Assembly: GCF_027172205.1 (NCBI RefSeq)
Contig: NC_070604.1
Location: forward strand, 102,879,851-102,943,850
Length of the DNA: 64,000 nt
Direction: 5' to 3'
Source: Podarcis raffonei
Lineage: Eukaryota; Chordata; Lepidosauria; Squamata; Lacertidae
In this document: piece by piece, positions 1 through 11,400 of the stretch
How the letters are laid out: each line of letters starts with the position of its first letter
Position numbering within the stretch: position 1 is the stretch's first letter
Program-made: the position numbers and the translations under genes
Notes under the pieces: generated by a model
Databases searched by the model: none
Told to the model about the DNA's origin: nothing
The model's input: only the letters and a program-made list of their open reading frames with translations

Positions 1-221
1 CTGTTCCAGCAAGGCAACCCAGGCATTCAATTTTGACACACAATTTCAGTATACCACTGTTTTAAAATGACGGATTACATTTAAAAAAATATTTCAATGT
101 TATTTATTTTTTAAAGGAATGTTTTTACAATGCCTACTGTAAACCGCTTAAGAGACCTTTCGTTCTAGTAAGCAGTGTATATATTTTGTTAAATAAAGTA
201 AATAGGCACGGATGGAAACAA

Positions 222-345
222 TTCCTGCCTGAAACCCTGGACGGCCACTGCTGTCCACTTAAGCCAAGGCAATACTGAGCTTGATGGACCAATGGTCTGA
301 GTCAATCTGAGACAGCTTCCTATGTTACTAGATTCCCCAAGGCCA
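222..345 (+). mobile_element. tRNA-SINE 3' fragment (same family as 6838-7030)
   Basis: Shares the tail block GATGGACCAATGGTCTGA and the following AGGCAGCTT-like motif with the fuller copy at 6838-7030. The tRNA-like head is missing. Confidence 0.55.
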
Positions 346-399
346 GAATTTGAAACCATCTTGATAGGAGCATGTGTTGCTGGCATTTTATGTCTAGGT

Positions 400-1037
400 T
401 ATGAAGGCTGAGGCCCTACCTGCCCGCAGACTGTCTTGCCAGAGTGGTGCATGCTCTAGTTATCTCCTGCTTGGACTACTGCAACGCGCTCTATGTGGGG
501 CTACCTTTGATGGTGACCTAGAAACTGCAATTAATCCAGAATGTGGCAGCTAGACTGGTGACTGGGAGTGGTCACCGGGACCACATAGCACCGGTCCTGA
601 GAGATCTGCATTGGCTCCCAGTACGTTCCCAAGCACAATTCAAAGTGTTGGTGCTGACCTTTAAAGCCCTAAACAGCCTCGGTCCTTTATACTTGAAGAA
701 GCGTCTCCACCCCATTGTTCAGCCCAGACACTGAGATCCAGCGCTGAGGGCCTTCTGGCAGTTCCCTCAATGCGAGAAGTGAGGTTACAGGGAACCAGAC
801 AGAGGACCTTCTCGGTAGTGGCGCCCGCCCTGTGGAATGCCCTCCCATCAGATGTCAAGAAAATAAGCAGCTATCCTATTTTTAAAAGACATCTGAAGGC
901 AGCCCTGTTTAGGGAAGTTTTTAATATTTAATGCTGTATTGTTTTTAATACTCAATTGGGAGCCGCCCAGAGTGGCTGGGGAAACTCAGCCGAATGGGCA
1001 GGGTATAAATAATAAGTTGTTGTTGTTGTTGTTGTTG
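400..1037 (+). mobile_element. L2-type LINE 3' end, 5'-truncated
   Basis: Broken frames give DYCNALYVGLP, QNVAARLVTGSG, HIAPVLRDLHWLPVRSQAQF and TFKALNSLGPLYLKKR, the C-terminal signature of L2-clade reverse transcriptases. Next comes the conserved 3' UTR block GCCGCCCAGAGTGGCTGGGG, then TATAAATAATAA and a GTT microsatellite tail. The frame is interrupted, so this is an old copy. Confidence 0.8.
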
Positions 1038-1062
1038 TTATAGGTTCTAAGTCAGTACAGCG

Positions 1063-1200
1063 AGAGAAGTCATGAATAATAACGCCAAGGTCGCAGGTTC
1101 GATCCCCCTATGGAGCAGCTGCATATTCTTGCACTGCAGGGCATTGGAATAGATGATCCTCAGGGTCCTTTCTAACTCTACAATTCTATGACTCTATGGC
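1063..1200 (+). mobile_element. tRNA-derived SINE, partial
   Basis: Contains a tRNA B-box-like GGTTCGATCCC, then GCAGCTGCATATTC and the tail block AGATGATCCTCAGGGTCC, ending in ACAATTCTATGA. Same family as 16428-16556, 17417-17566 and 40118-40249. Confidence 0.7.
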
Positions 1201-2260
1201 ATAGGATCTTAGACAATGAAAGCAGGCAACATGTCATTGCTCCGAAGGCCTTCAGCTTCTCTTGCCAAACAGTTGATTAGGCTCCCAGGCCTCACATTAG
1301 AGATCTCCTTGGCTTCCTGAAGCCAGTCCCCTTTCTGAACAGGTGATCAGCATCGTCCCAGTTTTACAGTCTGTTTAGCATCACACACACAAAAACCCTG
1401 GCACTAGATACAGAGATTTATCTGTCTCCTGCAGCATCCTTTTCCATGTGCAGGGCAAGATCTAAAAAACCATATACACACCTGTTTTCACCCGTTTCAT
1501 TTCCTCTCAGTGGACCAGGGCAATGAAACAATGTGGGAATAAGTTTAACATAGACAGGACACCACTGTGTGTTGTTTTGGGGCAGCTGAAGAGATCACTG
1601 CTACATCAGCAAAAATATGTCATAATCACTTTGAGGTTTTCTATAATGGAGCAGTATATAATTTTTAATAAATTATATATATATATATAAAATATGATGT
1701 AAAGTCAGACCTCACCAATGGGACGCACAAATAAGATTGGCTACAGGAGGTGTGTTGGCCCAAAGTACTAAAAATGCAGATATTCAGTTAAAAGACTTTT
1801 AAAAAGGAGAAACAATCTGTTTTTCAACCAATCCATCTATTGCTATTAAAAATTACATGCATGAATATGAAACTGGAGGAATTAAAGGGAGGGGAAATAA
1901 TTTTAAAAAATTTACTTCATATGGCATAGATGGATTTTTACCTCAGCATTCCCAGCATTTTACTTGTTTTGAAATTAAAGTCCCAACGGAGGCCATTTAT
2001 AAGTGTGTGAAATTCAACTACCCCACCCAGTGGTTTTGATGTGAAAAGCAACTTTTAAAAGGATTTCCCAAAACAGACGAAAATAGTAGAGTTAATCCAG
2101 CGGGCAGGGGCTTTTCTAACAGAGACCATTTATAAGCCATTTTGTTTCATAAAGAGAGAAAGGTGGGGACACGAAAAAGATGCTTAACCTCAAGCACCAC
2201 CATTCTCCCTTGCATGTGTACACAAACACACACACACACACAGAGTTCACCTGAAATTAC

Positions 2261-2407
2261 CTCTAATTTCAGTGCAAATGTTTTCCACTCCCTCACTGGT
2301 ACAGTCTAGCCTGCAGCGCTCTTGGAACAATTTTGTTTCATTGAAATAATCGTTCGTATCACGTGGCTGTATCTCACGCAGAATCAACTGCAAGCGCTCT
2401 GAACTGT
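2261..2407 (-). CDS. THADA: THADA exon 20 (last exon inside the window)
   Basis: 147 bases, residues about 976-1024: DSSERLQLILREIQPRDTND, then YFNETKLFQE and a variable stretch ending CTEIRG. The acceptor is CCATAG and the donor GTAATT. Phase goes from 1 to 1. No next exon (family motif VCCWRSMKEV) was found between here and base 1. Confidence 0.93.
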
Positions 2408-5400
2408 CTATGGAGAACAGAGAAAGTTGGCTTAAAAATGAAGACTTTCCAACCAACAGTTGATTCATCAATATTTCCAAAACACAGAGTGGACCTCTCT
2501 TCAGGAGATATTTTCAGTTCTATGTCCTGAACAACCAAATGGCACAGTGAACCCCACTATTGAGAGATAATAACAGGAACCAGCAAGAAGGCTGAAGACA
2601 GTTTTGGTAAAGAACAAGCTACATAAAACTACTGCACCAAGAGATGCCAGGATTTTTAGAAATATTCATGGGTTACCCAAGTCAGTATCCATTGGAATAA
2701 GACCTTCTGGGGATGAACTCTGAACTACTGGAGACACTACAGCAGAAAGCTCATAAGACATCAGAATAAGCTTTGCCACCACCTCTTTCCATTCAGGAAT
2801 CAGGGTCAAATTACTGTAAGAAGAGAAAATCATGGAATTCAAAGTAAACATTTCATTGTGACAAAGTAACAACATTAACTTTATGATAATTTTTAATACT
2901 TCTTATTTATTTACTATAATCATACAATTCATACTGCAGCTTAGAATAGCCTTCCGAAAATTTCTGATTGTGGGGAGGCTTCTAAGCACGCTCTGCTGAA
3001 TGTAGGTAGAAACCCCCTTCAGACTATGGGATACCCAGCCTCCTATAACCAACATGCAAAAGACTAATTGATGCATGAAGGGGTTAATACCATAAAGCAA
3101 GCTGTCCTGAGCTATGTCCACTTCCCTTACCTTGGGAGGAAATGGGTGATCAAGCCTACTGTTGCTTTCCAGTCTACTAGAGCAGCTCAACACATAAGGA
3201 GGTCTGAGCTAGTTGCTGCAGCTCAGACTGCATGGCTCATACAAGCCACTTTTGAGCTCCTATACCAATAATTTAGGAACTTTTGCCACTGTAACTAAAC
3301 CAAGTATTACTGCCCGTGCAACTTTTTCTGAAAGTTGTATGGAAAAGCACATAAATCTGACCTTTGGAGAGTTTGTAAGTAAGCATGGTTACTTGTAGTC
3401 TTTTTCTATGCTAGCAGAATAGGGAAGCTTTGGAATCCACAAGGGCATATTTTAAAGGTCTAATGGCCTATATTTCCATACTTTTGTGCATATTTTGTGA
3501 TTTTATATCTCTGCAGAGGTTCTCTCACCAAAGAGAACTTGCCCTAAACTTTGATCTTGGCATCCAGGAATTCTCCTTTTTATAACTATTTTTTTTCCCT
3601 TCCCACAGACTTCCACACTAAACACACAAAGATCAGAAGTTCTGCCGATAGGGGGATGCAGGGGGTAGGATCCTGCCATGTTCCTGATTGCAGAGAGATA
3701 TCTAAGTGCCTTTAGAACATGGTTAGAACCCCCATTCAGCCCCAAGCTGGAGCTGGCGGGTACATGGACAATAGAGGTTGGGGCTGGTACACCCCACCTT
3801 ATCCTTCCTACACATGCTATTTAATCCCTAACCTAATAACCACACAGGGGCAATATTACTCACTTTAATGGTAACTGATGCAGAGCTGCTGTTATACAAT
3901 GTACACGGCCATACATTGGAAATGAAGTAGCCGCTTGAAGTAAAGACTTGTCTGCTTGCCGTATTTCTCCTTCAAGGTTCACCATCAAGCTTTTGACAAC
4001 TATATATTAGTACAAACACAGGGCGGAAATCAAAGTGATAGTCATGGTATTCTGTACAAAATCAAATTCTTTAATAATAAACCGACAGTTGAAGACTAGA
4101 TGCCATGAGAGAGCCACCTTTGAATTTAAAAGTTGGTCATGAAAACAGAAGAACAGGAAGAGGGACTGAACACAATGCACATTTTTGGGGGCCACAATGC
4201 AATCTTTCCCACTGGCTTCCACAAGATTTGTTCTGGAATACATAATTTTGAAGGTTTTTCCTATAGCCAACACTAAAGAGCAAAATTTTGTCTGTTAGGA
4301 CATAAGAGCAGGGCAGATATAATTTGAGGCAAGGAGCATGCAACTTCTTAATCACTGTGGGAATGGAATTGATTCATTGAATATATTTTCAAAAAGGCAG
4401 TGAATGTGATCAATAAGATAACAGGATAAAATGTAAAGGACCCCTGGACGGTTAAGTCCAGTCAAAGGCGACCATGGGGTGTGGCGCTCATCTCGCTTTC
4501 AGGCCGAGAGAGCTGGCATTTGTCCATAGACAGCTTTCCGGGTCATGCGGCCAGAATGACTAAACCACTTCTGGCACAACAAGACACCGTGACAGAAACC
4601 AGAGTGCACGGAAATGCCGTTTACCTTCCCGCCATAGCAGTACCTATTTATCTACTTGCACTTGTGTGCTTTCGAACTGCTAGGTTGGCAGAAGCTGGGA
4701 CAGAGCAATGGGATTCGAACCACTGATCTTCCAATCGGCAAGCCCAAGAGCCTCAGCGGTTTAGACCACAGCGCCACCCACGTCCCTTTAAAAGGGTATG
4801 ACATACCATTGATACCAATAGTAGTTCTACTACGTGCCTTGAAAGACTATGTTAATATTAGACACTGAAACTAGCCAAAAATTGGTCATGATTTACCTTG
4901 CGTGAGCATAACTGCTTTCTGCTAGTGCAAAGCTAACACTGAACGCAGCCCCTGTGCATGTGAACAAACTGATCCCACCTAGTGACAGGCTTTGAATTAT
5001 GGTGGGAACCATTTATCAGGTTTTGAAAACAGCCATATTAGGGCACTTCCAGTTCAAAATATATTACTTTTTTCTTTCTTTGTCTTTCTCTGTCTTCTAT
5101 GGTCACAACAAAAGCATTCAGAGATGTACACGAGATTTCTTTTGGGGAGAATAAAACTTCCTCTTCTGCTCAATACTGACCAGCCAAAGTGTTCTCCTCC
5201 ACTGGATCACTAGACTTATCCTCATCTGGCTGGAATGTGTTCAGAGGTAGATGATTGTTTAAGCAGGTCTTCAGCAGGCCTTTCTGGTGTATTAAGAAGT
5301 TCAGCAAATAGGAAGCTGTTACACAGTCGTAAGGCTTGGTACTTGTGCTGAGCTGCATCGCTACTTGAAACAACAACTGCAGTTGCTGAGGATCCTAAAG

Positions 5401-8400
5401 TAAAAAGTTCAACACTTTAAAATACAAGTTTGTTGAATACTGTACTGATTTATGTTCTAATCCAGACCCCTTGTTAAAATATACTTGGAGGGTGGGAATT
5501 GTTGCTATTATGCAGGAGGAGAAACAAATCTCCTGTAAAAAGGACTTTTCAGACTGGCCACCAGGAACCACTAAAACAGATATCAGTACCAAAATCTTCA
5601 GACATGTGGAAGGGTCTCAAGACCAAATCCAAACTGCTGATTTGTACGAATGGTCCCAACACCTAACTCAATTGCCAACCCAGAGGCAAAATAAAATAAA
5701 ATATGGCATACAGAAGGAAGAGCAACCCCATTTTGGGGGTCCTGACCCATCCTGTTTTAATTCTGCTTCCAATTGGTCCACCAGGAAAACTAGTTGACAA
5801 ACAATGCATTAGTATCGACCTATGAAAAGCTTGTCCCCTCCCTCATTTTCCTATATCAGCTCCAGTGCAACAGGAATGTTTCTTTCTTCTTCTTTTTAAG
5901 GGTTGGACACTGGTAAACAAACCCATTTCTCGCTGTAAGCTCTGAAGTAGCCTTCAACCCAACATTTAAGCATTCAACAAGCAAAACAATTACAGAATTG
6001 GGAATGTGTTGTTTTTATAAACTTTATCCATACCCGAAAATAAGGCAAGACAGGATGAAGCTTCATCAGAAGATCAAATGCCAAGATCTTTATTTCCTCA
6101 AAAGTGCTGGCAAAGCAGTGGAGTAGAGTCTGAAGACGAGGAAGGCTGACCTCTTGCGCTACCTGAAACAGTTCTTGGCTCTGGCCTGCTCCAAAGGATA
6201 CCCAACGAACACATGCAAAAGAGGGTGTTTTTGTTATAAGTCACAGAGGAAAAATGTTGTATTCTGTTTTGTTACATTTAGATATTTAGCACTTGATTGC
6301 ATTATTAAACGAAGTAATCATACAGTTCAACGTTAACTTATTGGAAATAGTTTAGGAGAGTTTGCGGTTCAATTTACAGGACAGGTTGCATTCTTACAAA
6401 AAGACGAGACCTGGTATGGCTGAAGAAAAGGGAAGACAGGGTAGCGTAACATGAAGAGCCTGTGCAACAGAAGGATTTAAAAATGAAGTATGTGGCATTT
6501 CCCTCCCCGTCTGGTGAGCTCTTCCTTTGGAGCTACTTGCTGCATTGAGAAGCCTAAAGTGATCATTGTCATCACGGTGGAAGGAGTGCCGTGCCAGAAA
6601 GTTTCCTCAGGAAACAGGCCATGCAAGATGAATAAACCAGTCAAAAGAGGCAGGCTGGCATCCCACGTTACAACTTGCAGCAAACATCACCATGCAGCAA
6701 ATTTCCCAGTATTGTCAATTCTCACCTGACTTTTTGTATTCAGGTTCACAGATATAAATACATAACGTGTAGGCGCCCCAGGCAGAGGAATGCATGGTTG
6801 TTGCCTTTTTACAACATTCCAACCAAACATTCAGGGAAGGGCCCTGGGCTCAATGGTAGGGCACCTGCTTGGCCTGCAGAAGGGCCCAGGTTCAATCCCT
6901 GGAGTCTCCAGGTAGGTCTGGAAATGTTCCCTGCTTTAAACCCTGGAGAGCTCTTGCCAATCAGTGTAGACAATACTGAATGAGATGGACCAATGGCCTG
7001 ACTCCATGTAAGGCAGCTTTTTGTGAATGTGCATGCAGAAACCAGGCCCAGATTAAGCTGCTTATCAAGTGGAATTTAAATGGGAACACAGTGAAAACAC
7101 ACACATATACATGCAACGTCGTACTTGATGCTTGTAATTTTTAAAATATTTATGAAGAGCTGATAATTTCATTGGGGTATGGATATTCAAAATGCGGCAG
7201 GGATGCCATATTGCTGGGTTCTGTACATGCTTTGCTAGTGTGTATGTTATATGTTTGAGTTATTATTCAGAGAGGGAAGGAGAAACAGATTTGCTAAGCA
7301 TGGAAGAGGTAACCACTCATGTAGACCAAGGGGTGTCGGGAAGATAACTGTATTTCGAGGAGATAGTGGTCTGACATGGGTATTCTTCCTGCCTCAGAAC
7401 AGCCTTTGAAGCCCTAATCTGCAGAAGGAAGGAACAGTGCTGGGTACCTTTACCTTTTCTGATGTTAGACATTGTTTGGAGAACGTACGGCATGGGAATG
7501 TCGGGATTCAAGCCAGAAGTCAGAGCCTCCAGCTCTTAGGAATTTGGCCACCCTCCAGGTGCCCGGCTTGAATCCTTGTTTACCTCCCCTGCCAGCGCCT
7601 GCCGGCAAGATCAAGGGAGGTCTCTTCGGCGATTCTCCTCAACGTGACGGAGAACACACCACTCCTCCCCCACTCCTCTCCCAGGGAGGGGGAAAGAGAC
7701 AGACAGAAATATATTTACATGTCTTTATTCCTGTCGTTCACCAGTACAGAGAAACATGTCTGCACACTCTGCTTCCCTGCTGCAGAGAGAGAATAAACTC
7801 CACCCATGTACTTCCAGTACAGGGTCATGTGTCACTCTGAGGTAACATCCGGCTCTCAGAGCACTTTACAAACTGTTCCTGGTTCCCACGGTAAAATCCA
7901 ATAACACCCACATCCTGTTTACCATTCCAGCCACCTGGTGCTTGCTTCTGCGTTGCTCCTTTTTCGTAACATCCTCCCCCAAAAGAATCAATGCGTGTTG
8001 CAGCAAGCAAAGCATGATCCAGAGAAGAAAACAAACAGTTGTTATACACATAACACTCCCCTGTTGTTTCAGTTCCACCCTTGGAACTCCCCGCCACTGG
8101 TTTCCCCAGTGTACCTCTCTGGTTGTCTGGTTTCCAAGGAATGAGTGCATCTGCATTACCTTGGCTAGCAACTCTCTGTTGTGTCTTTGTCTCTGACTTA
8201 GACACAGCTCCAACCTGTCCTCGGTTGTTTACAACAGCAACACATGCAACAGCTAAGTTAGCAAACTCTTTTGAGTACCTCTTGGGTGGTTAACCCTTTG
8301 TAACTCCCTCAGACCTACGTATGAGGTGCTGATCCTCTCTGCTCACTGGTCCAGTCTCAGGACTCTTTGGAGAACTAGTTCCAATGGTAAACAGTGGTTC

Positions 8401-11400
8401 ATCCTTCAGTTGTGAAGGCCTATCTATTGTGTGAGATTTCCTCTCAATGACTGTGACAACTGAGCTCTCCGAGCTATCAGTGTCATCACTTTCTGTACAG
8501 CTGAAATCAGTGAAATCATCATCATCTGAATCGTCCTCAGTGGGAAATGTGTGAACTATCACTCTCTCCTGTTCAGGAGCACTCTCTAGAAATTTTGTGA
8601 GAATCACCTGACCAGATTCAGACAAAATTACTCTGTAGAGACCCTTTTCATACCCCACAAAAATGCCTCTGGCATTCTTTACTCCACCTGGAGCTTCTGT
8701 TCTCACATGAGACCCAAAAACCTTGAAATGGGCAACAGAAGGTTTTCTGTGGAACAGTTTCTCAAAAGGAGAACTTCCCAACTCTTTTGAAACCTTTCTC
8801 ATTTTCGTATAACAGAACGACATTAGAGACTCGGCCCAGTACTCATGTGGCAGATGTGAACTAAGCAATTGCGCTTCCATCCCCTTTTGCAATTCTCTGT
8901 TCACCCGTACACAGACACCCCTGTTCCACGCTTCCGCTGAAACAGAAACCTTGTGTCTTATTCCCTTCTTCTGCAGGAACCGCTGGAAATCCTGTAAAAG
9001 AAAAATCTGCTTCTCGTCTGTGAATAGACAATCAATGTTAGCATCATGCATACTCTTAACTTTGTCACAAAACTCCTGAAACCTCTCCAAGGCTTCCTTT
9101 GGCTTTCTCAACACATAAACCCAGACATAGTTAGAGAAATGATCCACACACACAAGATAATATCTTGCATTGCCTCTAGATGGTTCTAGAGGACCAATCA
9201 CATCAGCATACACCCGCTGAAAAGCTCTGTTGACCCCGGTCTTCTTCTTGCTCACACCTGCAAGAGAAACTAGGTTAGACACAGATGAATTACATTCCAT
9301 GTAATCACTTTGTGCAAAAGTCAACAAATAAAGTCCATCCTTTTGTTTGGCAGAAAGATATAACTCTCCATCTTTGTAGATCTCGCAGCTCTCAGCATCG
9401 TAGGACAGTTTCAGTCCTCTCTCTGCAATCTGCGAAACACTCAGCAGATTGAACTTCAATTCAGGAACCAAGTAAACATTGTTTATTGTCAAGTCCAGAC
9501 TCTTAAGATAGACAGTGCCCACGCCGGCCGCTTCTAGCTCCTGACCATTGGCCTGTGTCACAGTGAAGCTTTGCTTCTTAAACGTTGAAAAGAGCCCTCT
9601 GTGTGGAGACATATGAACCGTCGCTGCAGTGTCGATAATAAACGCGTTCCCAACATCTGGCGTGGTTCCTTTCGCCATCAAAGCCTTTGCAGGTTTCACC
9701 ATAGGCTTGGTACGACCTTTGCCTGACGCCTCAGGCTTTGCTGAGCGGCCCTTCGCTCCTTTTGGCTGACGTGGCTTCTTGCAGTTCCGCTGAAGATGCC
9801 CAGCCTGTCCGCAATTGTAACACTGGACAACATTCAAAGCTACAGCATCCTTTCCAGTAGCCTCATCGGTGGGGGAATTAGAACTCCGTTCCTCCCTCCC
9901 CCTGTCCTTTTCTTCCAGTGCAGCATGCCGGCTGTGTTCATCTAGAACCACGGCACTCAGGGGCACTCCCCCCTCCTTGGCATCCACGCTGAATCCAAGG
10001 GTCAGCTTCACACTCAATCTCAAGCCAGCTTTCACTTTTCAAGCCAGTAAACTCCAAAAGTTCTCTTCTGTTTACTGCTTTTTTATTTTCTTTTTACAGG
10101 CAGGCAAACCTTTGGCTGTTTTTCTGCTTTCTCAGGCAGGCAATCTGCACGCTGTTTTCCACAGCTGCAAAAGGTAGTCAAAACATTTTCGATTTCCCAG
10201 GCTCTTTTTAGGCCATTCAGTTACTGGCAGACGTTGCCTAGCAACCTGCTCAGGACGGAACTCCTTATCTAAACCACAGGAATTCCTGGTATGCAAGCTT
10301 GCTCTTTCAGAGCTGTTTTTCTTACGCAGCTTGTGAACCAGAAAATAAATCTTTCTGCGTTCATTCTCTCTTGCCCGAAATGCAGCATACCTTTTTTTCA
10401 GGCTCCGTTGCCTTGAAACACACTCATCTCGGTGTCCAGCTGTCTGTTCTGTTTAGCCTCTGGCTACAGGCAGACGCATTTCTTTATCTCCTTAGGTGCA
10501 GAGGATGGCAACGATTCATCGACCTCTCACCTCTCATGCAGATTCCCATAGATCAGATATCCATCGGTCTGCTACCAGTTGTCGGGATTCAAGCCAGAAG
10601 TCAGAGCCTCCAGCTCTTAGGAATTTGGCCACCCTCCAGGTGCCCGGCTTGAATCCTTGTTTACCTCCCCTGGCAGCGCCTGCCGGCAAGATCAAGGGAG
10701 GTCTCTTCGGCGATTCTCCTCAACGTGACGGAGAACACACCACTCCTCCCCCACTCCTCTCCCAGGGAGGGGGAAAGAGACAGACAGAAATATATTTACA
10801 TGTCTTTATTCCTGTCGTTCACCAGTACAGAGAAACATGTCTGCACACTCTGCTTCCCTGCTGCAGAGAGAGAATAAACTCCACCCATGTACTTCCAGTA
10901 CAGGGTCATGTGTCACTCTGAGGTAACATCCGGCTCTCAGAGCACTTTACAAACTGTTCCTGGTTCCCACGGTAAAATCCAATAACACCCACATCCTGTT
11001 TACCATTCCAGCCACCTGGTGCTTGCTTCTGCATTGCTCCTTTTTCGTAACAGGGAAGAGGTGGCTAGCTAATGAATAATCTGCACATAGCTAGTTGGGC
11101 AAGGCACCTAGGCTAACAGGCTAGTTAGCTATAAATCAGATGGTTTTTGGGCAGAGTTCTTTGAAGCTCGTGGACAGACAGATGGCTGCAGGGCCGTGCA
11201 AACGAAGGCCGCTTGGGGGATCGCTTCCCCGCTTCTTGAAGGTTTCCAAGTGTCAGATTGAGGTGCTTGCTTGGTATGTATATATTGCTTGCTGTTTAGA
11301 ATGAAATCTTCAATCTTCTCACTCATTTGTGTCTTGTATTGCCTCTGAATCTAGTTTAAAAAGAACCACCTTGCATTTGGCAAGACAAGGTCCAGGAAAA

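Larger units (their letters stand above)
1..2260. other. THADA intron downstream of exon 20
   Basis: No exon seen. It holds a tRNA-SINE 3' fragment, an L2 LINE 3' end with a GTT-repeat tail, a second SINE fragment, a TA-rich stretch near 1670-1690 and a CA repeat near 2222-2242. The rest (about 1200-2200) is AT-rich and unremarkable. Confidence 0.7.
7499..11052 (-). mobile_element. Ty1/copia LTR retrotransposon, recent but non-autonomous-looking
   Basis: Two 473-base LTRs (7499-7971 and 10580-11052), each TG...CA, flank a ~2.6 kb interior. They differ at about two positions by eye. GGGAA occurs immediately outside both ends (7494-7498, 11053-11057), a perfect 5 bp target duplication. On the minus strand the 5' LTR is followed by TGGTAGCAGA, matching the 3' end of initiator tRNA-Met (primer site). 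The 3' LTR is preceded by a GGGGGAGGA purine tract. Visible parts in order: gag-type zinc knuckle, aspartic-protease-like segment, integrase-like segment. No reverse transcriptase or RNase H part was seen and the interior is shorter than usual for the family, so it appears broken. It sits in a THADA intron in the gene's sense direction. The age looks young: a few million years or less if an ordinary neutral rate is assumed. Confidence 0.92.

Noticed and set aside
2222-2242. CA repeat as possible start of a CRISPR-like or other array
   Set aside because: Ordinary dinucleotide microsatellite; no direct repeat/spacer structure anywhere in the window.
6180-6187. Alternative acceptor for THADA exon 16 at the GTTTCAG about 30 bases downstream
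   Set aside because: It would put the exon out of phase with exon 15 and lose the conserved residues before LPRLQT.
7472-7840. Plus-strand frame repeated at 10496-10921
   Set aside because: Antisense frame inside the two LTR copies; it repeats only because the LTRs do.
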